From NCBI GenBank assembly GCA_004154925.1, contig QJNS01000081.1:80425-144424 (forward strand): 64,000 bases of DNA, read 5' to 3'. Shown one piece after another: positions 40,167 through 50,959 of this stretch. A model generated the notes under the pieces. It was not told the origin of the DNA, did not search any database, and worked only from the letters and a program-made list of their open reading frames with translations. Position 1 is the stretch's first letter; every line of letters begins with the position of its first letter. This stretch comes from Monosporascus cannonballus. Lineage: Eukaryota > Ascomycota > Sordariomycetes > Xylariales. A program made the translations under genes and the position numbers.

Positions 40167-40188
40167 CGATTTCCTTTTTTCCCAAATC
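40167..40188 (-). other. Polypurine tract of the gypsy element
   Basis: On the minus strand this reads as a G/A-rich run (GGGAAAAAAGGAAA) immediately before the 3' LTR, the position of the plus-strand primer in LTR retroelements. It confirms the minus orientation deduced from pol. Confidence 0.7.
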
Positions 40189-41883
40189 TTGCCTTTAATA
40201 TTTTTTCTTTTCTTTTAATAAATCTTTTCCCCTTAAGATGTTAATTTGCGTTATTAAAAACCGTCGTTAAGTTCTTTCGTTTACTACATAATATTAAAAT
40301 TTGCTTTTTATTTTTAACGATTTTAGTTTTAAAATTATACCATATTCCTTGTATTTCTTTAAGGGTTGGAAATGTAAAATAATAGAAAACGTTTCCAAAT
40401 ATAAGGCGTATATCAAACGTAGCTATTTCTGTAATAATAACGGCGTCTCCTTATTTTTCTTAAAAAATATTCGTACCGAAAATTAACGTTTAAAATATAA
40501 GGAAGTATTTACGGAAAAGCGTTTCCTGGAATTACAAAAACGTTATTAATAAAAAATGAACGAAGCTATTACGTGGTTAATCCGTTTTCGAAAATAAAAG
40601 GCGTTTTTTCGTTTGAAAAGAGTTAAAATAGTATAACAAAAATTATAATCGTTAAAGGAGTTAAAGGAGCAAAAGCGTCGGGAATAAAAGTAATTGAAAG
40701 TTGCCGTTACGGCTGCTACGTCAGCATATATCGTGGCCGATTGGCCCGATATCTCGGTTACCGACTGGTCGGCCGTTAATTGGGACGCGCCCGTCGTTAT
40801 TGGTAAAAATTTTTCAACAGGCGTTAAGCGTTATTAAGGTTTTTAACAGGTTCTCAGGTATTTTCGAAATTTGGATATTTTTTTATTTAATTAGGTATTA
40901 GGTAAATTTATTTTGTTTTCGTATATCGAAAATGTTCTTTATTTCGTATACTTATTTATTTTTCATTTTTATATTGTCTTATACCGTATACATTTTAATT
41001 ATATTTGCTGTTAATGTAAATAAAGAAATATAAAAAATTGGATAAAATTTAACTTTTAGTAAAAGTTCTAATTAATAATTGTTTTCTGAGATTTTCTTAG
41101 CGATTTTATATAGACCGATATATTTGAAATCGAGTTTTTTGTTAGGTCATTTTATCTAAATATTTTTTATGACGAAAAAAATTATTTTCCCTTTTTCGAA
41201 AATTAGTTTTTTTAACTTTTTCTGGTTATAATATTTGCTTATTTAATTCCGTACGAATTCCAGTTTTATTTTTATTTCTTAATATAATTATTATAATTGT
41301 TTTAACGTAAAAATTACTTTTATATTAATTAAACCGTTATTGCGTATTTTTTTATAAATTTCTGAAATAAAACTAAAATTTGTATTCGTAAATATTATCT
41401 TAATATTTTCGTAATAGCTAATATTATAAATTAATTATATAATTAATAATTTTTAACTTAATTATTTTATTTGTAAGTAATATAATATTATAAGTAAATT
41501 TCCAAAGTTTAATTTATTTATTTTATTTATTTATCCGTTTAAGGTTTAAATACCTTAAATAACTTATAATTTAAGCCGATTTATATTATTAAGCTTTATT
41601 AAAACTTAAATACAAAAATTAATCCTTTATTTGATATAGTTTCTATAAATAATTCGTATATGCTAAAAATATGTTTAAAGAAAATGTATGCCAGTTATTC
41701 GGCGTTTATATCCTTATAATATGGTAAAAAGTAGGAAAATTTCGTAAATCGGTCGACGATTACGAAAATGTTATTATAATGTATTCCCGTAATTGGATTT
41801 TCTGATATAAAAAACTTAATAATAAAATTGAATATAATTAAATATTATGGTCGTTTTGCGACTAATAATAGCTGTAATTCTCT

Positions 41884-44194
41884 ATATGGTTTATGTCGTC
41901 GAGTCTTTGCTCTGGCGCAAATATTATATTGCCGTATGATTTTCTATACCGTTAATTTTATTTTAAGAAAAGAATATATGCGTTAAAGTTGTTTTAAGGT
42001 TTTATAAATCCCTGGATATCCGTATAATTAATATTCGTATATTTTTCGTACTAAATTCTTTTAATATTTTTCTAAAACTTATATTTTATTTATTTTTTAA
42101 TTTTTCGAAAAACTATCGTTATATTATTAAATTTTCTAATACATATCGTAAGGTATTACTCGAATTATCGCAATTTGTCATAAGCGTAAATATTTTTTAT
42201 AATAATATTAAAAATTATATAGCTAATTTTAATTAATTTGTTTTCGAAATCTGGTTACTTACTTAAAATATTTGTTTTATCGTTTTTTAATTTTTTATGG
42301 ATAATAACGAAATCGAAGTTCGCCAATTTTTCTATATATTTTAATTATCGTTTTATAAGTTTTTTAGTCGTAGTAAATCGGGTAAAATTTTAATAATCCG
42401 TATAAACCTTAATCTGATATAAACTTCCTTTTAAAAAATACTTAAATTTTCGAAATATTATAATAATAACCATAAATTCCTTATTTAGAATGCCGTAATT
42501 AAATTCGGCTTTTTTTAATTCGTATCAAAAAAATGTCATAAGGTGCAATTTATTTTAATTATCCCGTTATCCGATTACTACGATTAACGCGTAATCCGAA
42601 ATATCGGTTTTTAGCTTAACGGAATAATTTGGATCGTATATAATTAATATTGATTTATTAATAATTGCAATTTTAATATCTTGGAATGCTTTTTTCGTAT
42701 TTAACATCTATTTAAATTCCTTTTTTTTCGTAAAATTTATTAGAGGTATAATTATTTTATTAAAATTTCAAATAAATTTCCTGTAATAATTAGCGAATTT
42801 AAGGAATGCCTATACCTTTTTAATTATTATTGGCGTTTGTTATTTTGTGATTACAGCGATTTTTTTAAGGTTTATTTTAATATGTTTTCAGATAATAATA
42901 TATTCTAGATATTTTATTTCCTATATATGGAACTAATTTTTTTCCGTATTAATAAATAACTTTGCGTCCTATAAAGCTTAAAGAACCTTATAAATATATT
43001 TTGCGTATATTTATTTTGTTTCCGAGAAAATAAGAATATCGTCGAGATAGCAAATACCAAAAATATCGAGGTATTTTCGTAATACGTAATTAATTATTTG
43101 CTAAAAGGTTATTAGTACGTTTGTAAATCTTATTAATATAACCAAATATTCAAATAATCCGTATTTCGTTTTAAAAGTTATTTTCCATTCGTATCCTTTT
43201 TTAATTTTAATAAGGTTATATTTATCTTTAAGATTAAATGCAGTAAATTATTTGGTTCCGTAAAATCGGTTCTTTATTTCTGTAATTAAGAGTAATAATA
43301 TTTAATTCTTAATAATAATATTATTTAATTATTGATAATCAACTATAAATCGTAATTTCGTATTTTTTTTAAGTACGAAAAACATAAGGTATCCTGCTGG
43401 TAATTTTAAAAGTTAAATCCATTTTTTTATTACCGACTTTTCAGGTATTTTTTAAAAATGTGTAACTTATTTTTACTAAAGTTATAAATAAGGTAAAACT
43501 TTGTCGAAAATCCTTTTTTAAGGATTATTTCATAATCCTATTCGTTATATTCTAATAATTTCGTATTAAGCTTCTTTTTAAAATATTGCTTATATCTGTA
43601 ATATTATAATAATATATTAATTAGATTTTCTAATTCCTTAAGTTATTATTTTTGCTATTCCAAATTATTATTTAATTGCTTTAATTTTGTTACGATAATA
43701 ATAACGATATATCGTATTTTTTTTAATATATATTTTTTTATACTTTATTCTTTTAGGTAATAATATATTTATCGTATTCTTATACCTGCATTTGTCGCCA
43801 TTATTAATTAAGTATTAAGATCTTAATTTTTTTTATTTATTAATAAAGAATAAAACGAATTTTATCTGGCCAGTTTCGCCGTTAATCAAAATTTCGTACT
43901 GGCATATCCATAATAATCTTAAGATTATATCGTAATTCTTAAGTAAAACGATATCGAAATTAACTATTTAATATCATTTTTAATAAAAATCTTAAGGTAA
44001 TCAATTTCGCATATAACTTTTCCGTTATCGTAAACAAATTCCTGACTTTTAGCATTCGTTATTATATAAAGTTTTAATTTATATTTCCATAAAAATTTAA
44101 GCTTATTAACCATATCTGGTATAATATAATTTCCGCTTAAAGTTTCGCAGTCTACCATTACGGTATACCAATACGTTCCGATTCGTATGTCCAA
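41884..44194 (-). pseudogene. Decayed gypsy pol: protease, reverse transcriptase, integrase
   Basis: On the minus strand, 44,194-43,964 is an open stretch with a retroelement protease pattern (VDCETLSGNYI, in the family D-S/C-GA-SGN-I; the catalytic glycine-alanine is changed), then LKFLWKYKL and YDNGKVI blocks. Further along, the RT active site reads CYLDDILIFSE (43,053-43,021) intact. At 41,919-41,884 the integrase HHCC tail reads CARAKTRRHKPY. Many in-frame stops lie between these blocks. Catalytic survival of YLDD is incidental; no functional polyprotein remains. Confidence 0.8.
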
Positions 44195-46126
44195 AATAAT
44201 AAGGTTATTAACGTTTTTTATCGTCGCGTTTAAAGCCTTTTTCGGAAATTCTCTTTAATTCCTTTAGGTTTCGTTATTCTGCGGCTTTTTTATAAATAAC
44301 CTTTTTTTTTAACTTTTATTTGAATTTATCGAACTTTGTTTATATTTTTTCGTTTAACGCGTTAAGCTATTATAACTATCGTTATTACCGGCGTATTATT
44401 TTTTCGAACCGTATTAATTGTTTTTAATTTTCTTGCAATTTCTTTCTTTATTAAATAAATTATTTTCTTATATTTACGATTATATCCTATTATACGTCGT
44501 TTTAATTATCGTTCCAGAAATTTTTTGTAAACTAATATATTTTTTCCTTAATAATTTTCTTTTTTTAAAGATTTATAATAAATATTAATTAAAAATAAAG
44601 GTCCGTAATAATTTTCTAATAATGTTTTTTTACCGTACGCTAAATCAACTTTTTTCCGTTTAATAATTATACCATTTATAATAATAAAAAGGTTTTTTTT
44701 ACAGATATTATTTTTTAGACCAACTTTTTATTTCGGCCAATTGCTAAATATTTCCTGGGGTTATGGTTCGAAAATATCGATATTATTACTTATTATTTTT
44801 GTTATTTCCGGTACGATTTAAAAAATCAAATCCCTTATAATACATACGAGTAATTTATTCGTAAATATATTATTTTCGTTTTTTATGGTCGGGATATTTT
44901 CGTCGTCGACAATATATAGCATATATTCTGCCGTATCGATTAAGGATTCCGGGACAAATTTCCTTTATCCAGTTTTAATATTTACGTAATTATCCTTATA
45001 ATATTTCTTGTTATACTTACGATATTTATTAAGCCAGCTTTCTGGTTTTTCGTATTTTGCGTCAAATTTCTTATCGTAATAATTTTTATTAAACCTTTTG
45101 TTATAAGCCAAATATATATTTAACTTGGATTATGTTAATAACCTTATTATTATTTCCTTAATCATTTCTGGATTATTCCTCCGATATAAAGATCTAGTTA
45201 TTTTATCGTAGCTTTTTAAGTTTTTTGCACTTATAAGGCTTATATCCCATTTTGCCATTATTAAAATATTTAATTTAACTTTAATTTTATCTATAAGTAA
45301 CGCCGAATTCCATAAATCCTGGCGCCGTTCCGTAAAAAATAAAGGGTGTATTTCGTTTTTTCTCTTAGTTAAACTTATATCCCGAACGTAAAGCATATTA
45401 TCTTTTTTTTTCCTATTATTTTTCAAATTGTCGATTATTAATCTTAATTACCTTTGTAATATACCGATCCAGGGTAATTAATCGCTTAATCCGAATAATT
45501 TTATTTTTTATATTATCCTTTAACTCTTTATAAAACATATCGATAAAGGTATTGGCCTTATTATTTTTCTATCCCGCCTTAATCACAAAACTTTTAAAAA
45601 TTACGGCATATTTGGATATAAATCTTTTTTCTTTAAATTGCAAAAGTTATTAGGTTACAGATCGTTCTTTATCCGGATTGCCGAAATTATCGCATATTTT
45701 GTTTTCGAAATTGGTATAAAATAAAAAAATCTTATTGGTAAAATTCTTTTTATCCGGCTTTTTTACTTCTAGGAAATTTCTTATAATGGGTTTAAACCAA
45801 TTAACCGTATTTCTTATCAGGTATATTCCTACTGCTAAAACTATATCCGCTGGATTGTTAAAATCCAGAAAACGAAGGTAAATTCGTGTCTAAATTAAAA
45901 AGGTCTAAAGGTTACCTTTTTTATTATAAGGTTCCGGCTTTTTCAGCTTTATACGGACGAAAAAGGTTTTTAGTAAATAACGTAGCCCTAAATTATTGGG
46001 TTTTTTTAATTCCCGAATTCGAATCTAAAATTGCTATATAAGGGTTTCTTAAGCGTTAATCAATATTTTAACAATATTATATATTATTCAAAATTTAACG
46101 GTATTACTGAATAAAAGTTTGTAACG

Positions 46127-46508
46127 TATAACGAATTATACGGTTTAATTAATTATTAAATCTTAAGTTAATAAATTTATATTAATAAAAATATCGTAAG
46201 AATTTAAGTAATAAATATAGTAATATATTATGTTTTGTAATACCAAAAATACCTTAAGTAACGATATTATATTGCAAGCTGGTATTATTTAAATTATGAA
46301 AATAATAAACGTATATATCTTAATTCCTTTATTACTGTTTATTTTTACTCAGCAAAGCCTTACTAAGCGGTTGCTCAGTATTGCTCAGTCGTGCTCAATC
46401 GTGCTCAATTGAGATCCGCTAAGCACTGATCACGTGACCCTGAACTAGCGTAGCTTTGTGATCTTGGCTGGACCGTTTTCGCAGGCCCAGCTGGCTTGGG
46501 TTGTAACA
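46127..46508 (-). repeat. Gypsy LTR (5' LTR in element orientation)
   Basis: 382 bp from TATAACGAATTATACGG to GGGTTGTAACA on the plus strand. Its right half is less RIPed than its left half (GCTCAGTCGTGCTCAATC-type repeats and AGCTGGCTTGGG preserved). TAACA duplication follows at 46,509-46,513. Confidence 0.9.
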
Positions 46509-46513
46509 TAACA

Positions 46514-46701
46514 GCTGAAGCTTTCATGACTTTAAAGAACTTCCAAAAAAGGAAATACCGTAATAGTTATTTTCAAAACAAAAATATAAAATATAAAATT
46601 GTTGGTTAAAACCCGTACATCTCGAAATGCCCAGGTTTCGAAAAGTTCTTAGTAGGATTTAAACCCATACCTTTAAGTATTAAAATCTGATATTATGTTA
46701 C
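46514..46701 (-). other. Spacer with a tRNA-like fragment
   Basis: Short partly RIPed spacer between two gypsy-family LTRs. On the minus strand, ~46,700-46,645 resembles the 3' two-thirds of a tRNA: a TCAGA-loop-type anticodon arm, AAGGT variable loop, and a T arm reading ATGGG-TTTAAAT-CCTAC followed by TAAGAACTTTT. The 5' portion is absent, the position being taken by the LTR that starts at 46,702. Stems contain mismatches, so this is at best a RIPed, truncated tRNA pseudogene. Confidence 0.3.
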
Positions 46702-47079
46702 TGTTACGACCTGACAGGCTCCGGCCCCAGGAAACGGTCAACAAGGATGACACGGACCACTTTCCCAGGTCACGTGACCGAGTGCTCAGCAAAGATCTGC
46801 TGAGCACGAGTGATCAGCACTGAGCAACTGCTCAGCAAGACCTCGCTGAGCACAGTTAAGCAGAGATGAGCAGTAATGCCAAAACCAGTATATATACGCT
46901 CATTATTTCCATAGTCTAGATAGCACCAGCTTGCAATAACAATTCGTTACCCAAGACGCCCTTGGTATTACGAGACGTAACTAAGTTATTCTTATTGCTC
47001 AAAAGTCCCACGATATTCCTGCTAACATAAACCCGTACGACTTAGGTTTAATAGTTGGTTAAACCACCTAGCCGTCACA
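46702..47079 (+). repeat. Solo Ty3/gypsy LTR (plus orientation), nearly unmutated
   Basis: 378 bp from TGTTACGACCTG to TAGCCGTCACA, the same family as the 382-bp LTRs but in opposite orientation and with little RIP. It carries tandem GCTCAGC/TGAGCA units (46,780-46,870). Five-base flanks GTTAC and AAAGT do not match, so either the junction is rearranged or the LTR is one end of a deleted element. It lies directly against the truncated P450 gene. Confidence 0.75.
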
Positions 47080-47971
47080 AAAGTATTGCGGCCTATAAGC
47101 TAGCCCTTCCACACATCCCTCTTCTGAATAAAATATTCCATAAGCCTTTTAATAGTCTCCTTCCTGCCCAGCAATTTTACGATGGTTTCAAGCTTCGAAA
47201 TTCTAGGGATTGCAAGTTAAGGCTTATGGGAGTGTTTCTCATGGCCATCCCTTTATGGATAAGCCTCTCTCCTCCTCAGTATAGAGACTGATAGGATAGA
47301 CAAAGGCAAGATCCCCAACAATGTCGACAGCGAGATAATCGCACCTACAACCGTGTTAAGTGGGCTGGGTGAGGAGACCATTAGCGCCCGGAGAAATATA
47401 GTTATCTGCCCCAGTATGGGAGGATCGAAGAGACGCTTCCAGCGATCCGAGGTGGGTTGGCCAAGGATCTTCCTCTTGCACTGATGCAGATCTGTTACTA
47501 GCGTGTCAAACAATGTAGGGTTGGGGGCGATCTGCGATATCTTCCAGGCATAGGGTTTCGAAATTCGTGGATTCTGGTAAAACGTCTCGAATGCCCAGAG
47601 TTATTCGAGAAGTACCACAATTCCCCCCTCTCAGATACCTTGTAGAGCAGGGACAGGATTGAAAAGAGCCTATTCAGCACTGTCTAATGATGGCCCCTGA
47701 TTAATTATATGGGTAAGTGGGTGTAGACTAGAAAGGTTATAGTACCATGCGTTTACGCACCAAACTTTTGATGATTCTGGCAAATTATTGGATGATAACG
47801 CTTGGTGAGAGGATGGTAGCCGCCATAAGAATACGACAGTTTGCCGAGAAGAGGCCCGGGGTATATGCTGAACGGATGGAATAGAAGGCGGTAGCTAAGA
47901 GCGAAGAGTAGCTTTTTGAAGGAGTTAGCTACTGTTTGAGTTCTCCAACAGTCAGCTTTCAATAATGACAT
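47080..47971 (-). pseudogene. Truncated cytochrome P450 gene cut by an LTR
   Basis: The minus strand encodes the N-terminal part of a fungal cytochrome P450. 47,971-47,753 gives a hydrophobic anchor and the hinge FHPFSIYPGPLLGKLSYSY followed by HQKFG. Downstream, 47,600-47,350 gives the segment FETFYQNPRISKPYAW, then HQCKRKILGQPTSDR, the usual H--KR--- helix C region, and FLRAL. At about 47,350 the frame must shift by one base to continue as CDYLAVDIVGDLAF-YP, the typical helix E motif. A stop follows and sequence resembling the next helix runs to 47,080, where the LTR begins. The oxygen-binding, ExxR and haem-Cys regions are missing. An intron probably follows codon 72 (GTGCGT donor), not resolved. 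Confidence 0.72.
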
Positions 47972-48847
47972 TAAAAAGGTTATATTACCTATATATGGTT
48001 TGAGGATATATGCTGATTATGTCACAATAGATCGTGCCGCATTCTGAGCATGCATTCTGGTCATCTTGCTAGAGTATGACGTCCCTCGATATGATAAAAT
48101 GTGCTTAATTAATCGGAGGAGGGAATGGGACTGGATCAGGGACTGAAGATTGCGGCCACGGCTGGGGATATCAAGTTCGATGCCTATGGGCACGGGTGCG
48201 TGACAACATCAACCTTGGAATTCAATCAGGATTATTGTCTAGATTCTACCCAGTGCATATGACAGATATTACGCCCGTAATGACTAGGCATTTTCTGGGA
48301 ACTCGTAGCATGTAATATAGTAGTCGAGTCTTGCCTCAGAAAGCGAAGGTAGATTTAGGGGAAGAACCGGTCATTACTACTTAACGCTCCCAGTGTTCTT
48401 AGCCCGTTTTCGACCTCTCTTTAGTTCCAACTAAACATTCTACCAGAATAAGTATTATATCACCCATTAACTTATAATGGGGCTTAAACAGTTTGACCTA
48501 AAATGGTTGTGCTCTTATTGTCTTATCCCCTTTCCTAGAATGACCGAGGCTGTTGCAGTGAGAACTGCAAAAGTTCAATAAAAATGTAAGCCTAGACGTT
48601 ACAGGCTGCCGTATATTCGCTTTCGAAAGTTATATGAACACAACCGTAGTTAGTCGCTCAACAACTACAACCACACGAGCCCAAAACCAATAGTGAATAC
48701 GCCCGCCTGTCTGCCCCTTTCCCTTTAACCATGTACATAAGAACATACAACAACGTACACACCACACGCGTTTCCCGTATGGCGGATAACCGATGCTGTA
48801 ACCCGGATTCCGGACCCGCCACTCTCACCCTACCGTATGCCCTGTTC
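47972..48847. other. Intergenic region between P450 pseudogene and DENN gene
   Basis: Normal composition. Contains the upstream side of the P450 pseudogene and the downstream side of the DENN-domain gene. A 45-codon plus-strand frame at 48,125 has no recognisable similarity and is not called. The tail toward 48,847 is probably the 3' UTR of the DENN gene. Confidence 0.5.
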
Positions 48848-50959
48848 TTAACAAACCCTGACCCCACAGACCTCAACCCCCTTCCCCTCGACATACGCCT
48901 TACGGTCGAAATACCGCTCCACGACCTCCCTGACGAAGGCGGCATCCGAGCCACTCCACACGTCGAGGCCCATGTCCGCCATGGCCTGGCTGCCGATCCG
49001 GATACCGCGTCCGCCCCTTCTCGTCTCCTGGTCATCCACGTCGTCACCATCGGCGTCGTCCGCGCCACCGAGCAACGCCTCGTTCTCGTCCTCGTCCTCG
49101 ATGGCGCTCTCGTCGCCTCTATCATCATCGTCATCCCCGCCATCGGCCGGATCCGGGCCCGAGTCGCTGCCGCCGTTGTCCACGATGTCCGCGAGCGTGC
49201 CGAGGATGCCCGTCGTGAGGCGGTGGAAGTACGCGATGACGGCGAGTTCGATGCGCGCCTCGTCCGGCTGCTGCCGCTGATGCTGTTCGCCCGCGGCCGC
49301 CAGTGAGCCCACCGACGTGGTCAGGTCCACGGACGGGCCCGCGCTCGCGTTCCTGTTCATGAGCGCCGAGGATGCGGAGACAGCGAACGGCGGGAAGGAG
49401 GACGACGACGGATCAGCGAGCAGCGCGGCGTCGTGGGCCGCTTCCTCGGCCTCGTCGGAGCGCCCCTGCTCGCCCGCGGACGCCCACCACATGAACCCGC
49501 TGTAGGCTAGCGCGGCCCAGCTCAGGGGCTCGACGATGCGGCGCTCGTCGTCCTCAGTGAGCTCATAGGTTTCGTCCGCCGTCTCCTTGCTCTTCCGGCC
49601 ATTCTTGTTGCTGCTGTCTGGTGCAGTAGTGGCGGTGGTGGAGACCCGAGACGGCACCGTAGGCGACGCGGTGCGTGATGGCTGCTGTTGTTGATGTAGA
49701 CGCGTGAGTCCGGTCCGCAGCGCGCGGTACCGCCGCAGGTCGCGCTGCGTGGCCTTGACGAGCACGCCGCGGGGACACTCGATCGTCGGCCAGGCGCGCT
49801 CCTTGGCGTGGGCGGCGTGCGGGGCCGGCATCGTGATCAGCATGTCGCAGAGGGTGTCCTTGGTGGCTAGGATGCTGTCCGTCGTGCATGCTACCCAACC
49901 CGCCCCCGTGTCGTTCGTTGAAGACTTGGCGCCGGCCATTAAAAAGGGGATGTCATGGACGCCGACGGTGAAGAGCGGCTTTAGGCGGTGCGGTGGAGAG
50001 CTCGGTGAGAGCAGATTGACAGTCGGGAGGGGAATATTGGATAGGATCGAGATATTATACACTGCGCGTGTTGTTAGACAACAGGGAGCCGGGTTAACAT
50101 GGCTAAGGCACTTACCGAAATTACATATTTGGTGCACAGGCGCATGGCATGAGATTAGAATACGCTTTCGCAGCAACGCCGCACGCTGTATGGGAAAGAT
50201 AAGTGGTCCGAATATGTCCAGTAGGCGTGTTAAGCTCCTAGCTGGGTGATATGGGGATAGCTTGTGGTCGGGCGGTAGTAATGCTGTTCCATCCGACATG
50301 GAGCGATTCCCGGCATGGCCGCGTGGTGGTGTCTTGGTAGGGATTTGAATGCTGATAGCCGGGGAGTCAGGCACTTGTTTGGGTAATGATGTTTCTGGTC
50401 CCGTCGTCTCACCGTCTCGCGCCCGGTGCTTCTCCCAGTATTCCTCTAATAGGTTGGTCGCTTTCGCATCGGCAGCCAATTTCCTGCTCATACAAGTCAG
50501 CGAATCCCCGAATAATACGAACGTGTAGACATATGGTGAGTGTCTCGAGACGTACGATGCCAATTCCTTCAGCGCCTCGGCATGTTTCCAAGCTCTACCC
50601 AGCCGTCCGTAGCTCAACGGTACCAGCACGCCCACGGCAAGCATCCGTGCATTACGCGCCTCGCTGTCTTCGACCGGTGCATTGACGAAGGCGCTGAGTC
50701 CCGCATATCTATCGTGGACGAAGTATATCAGGTCGTCCGAGACGGTATGCAGCCCGGAAGGGAGCGACTTGTACTCCACCTCGCCCTCGAGCTCGATGCC
50801 CGGTTGCCCGGCCTTCCACGATACCGTGTATCCCGCCTTGGCGTCGAACTCGATAAGAAACAGCGCCGATATGAGAGGGACGTCGGGCAATGTCGGCACC
50901 AGTGGGACGGAGGGCAGTCGGACGCGCAGCTCCGGCTGACCTCGGCGGGTTGCCGCCAT
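48848..50959 (-). CDS. DENN-domain protein (DENND11/LCHN-like, DUF2347 plus DUF4484; yeast Anr2-like)
   Basis: A 703-codon frame, with one intron the spliced product is 685 residues. N-terminal region shows the DENN opening strand (ALFLIEFDAKAGYTVSWK), then LEGEVEYKSLPSGLH and DLIYFVHD; the centre has FPIQRAALLRKRILI and, after the intron, VYNISILSNIPL and LFTVGVHDI, typical of the DUF2347/DENND11 family. The C-terminal half has the DUF4484 signature LSWAALAYSGFMWWASAGEQ, an Asp/Glu-rich linker, and the terminal MGLDVWSGSDAAF block. DENN proteins generally act on Rab GTPases in membrane traffic; the specific partner here is unknown. Positions 50,062-50,115 (GTAAGTG...TCTAAC...GCAG) are a 54-bp phase-1 intron: splicing joins CNF directly to VYN, restoring family continuity. 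Because the intron is a multiple of three without stops, unspliced RNA stays open. Confidence 0.85.
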   Translation of the reverse strand: MAATRRGQPELRVRLPSVPLVPTLPDVPLISALFLIEFDAKAGYTVSWKAGQPGIELEGEVEYKSLPSGLHTVSDDLIYFVHDRYAGLSAFVNAPVEDSEARNARMLAVGVLVPLSYGRLGRAWKHAEALKELASYVSRHSPYVYTFVLFGDSLTCMSRKLAADAKATNLLEEYWEKHRARDGETTGPETSLPKQVPDSPAISIQIPTKTPPRGHAGNRSMSDGTALLPPDHKLSPYHPARSLTRLLDIFGPLIFPIQRAALLRKRILISCHAPVHQICNFGKCLSHVNPAPCCLTTRAVYNISILSNIPLPTVNLLSPSSPPHRLKPLFTVGVHDIPFLMAGAKSSTNDTGAGWVACTTDSILATKDTLCDMLITMPAPHAAHAKERAWPTIECPRGVLVKATQRDLRRYRALRTGLTRLHQQQQPSRTASPTVPSRVSTTATTAPDSSNKNGRKSKETADETYELTEDDERRIVEPLSWAALAYSGFMWWASAGEQGRSDEAEEAAHDAALLADPSSSSFPPFAVSASSALMNRNASAGPSVDLTTSVGSLAAAGEQHQRQQPDEARIELAVIAYFHRLTTGILGTLADIVDNGGSDSGPDPADGGDDDDDRGDESAIEDEDENEALLGGADDADGDDVDDQETRRGGRGIRIGSQAMADMGLDVWSGSDAAFVREVVERYFDRKAYVEGKGVEVCGVRVC
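50062..50115 (-). other. 54-bp intron in the DENN gene, length divisible by three
   Basis: Donor GTAAGTG, branch-like TCTAAC and acceptor GCAG on the minus strand. Removing it joins TTC-G to TG-TAT, giving FVY in a conserved segment; leaving it in adds 18 foreign residues without a stop. Confidence 0.85.

Larger units (their letters stand above)
39785..46508 (-). mobile_element. Complete but dead Ty3/gypsy LTR retrotransposon
   Basis: Two 382-bp LTRs (39,785-40,166 and 46,127-46,508) and a 5-bp duplication TAACA at 39,780-39,784 and 46,509-46,513. Read on the minus strand the LTR has the form TGTTA...TATA/TGACGTCAT-like ends with TG...CA partly RIPed. Pol order on the minus strand is protease (44,194-43,964), reverse transcriptase (CYLDDILIFSE at 43,053-43,021) and integrase (zinc-finger tail CARAKTRRHKPY at 41,919-41,884), diagnostic of Ty3/gypsy. 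A polypurine tract sits next to the 3' LTR (40,167-40,188). Stops interrupt all domains. The related copy at 3,724-10,270 gives the duplicate that RIP needs. Confidence 0.9.

Noticed and set aside
48731..50249. Plus-strand frames overlapping the DENN gene
   Set aside because: Shadow frames of a GC-rich coding strand; the minus-strand frame carries the conserved domains and a canonical intron.
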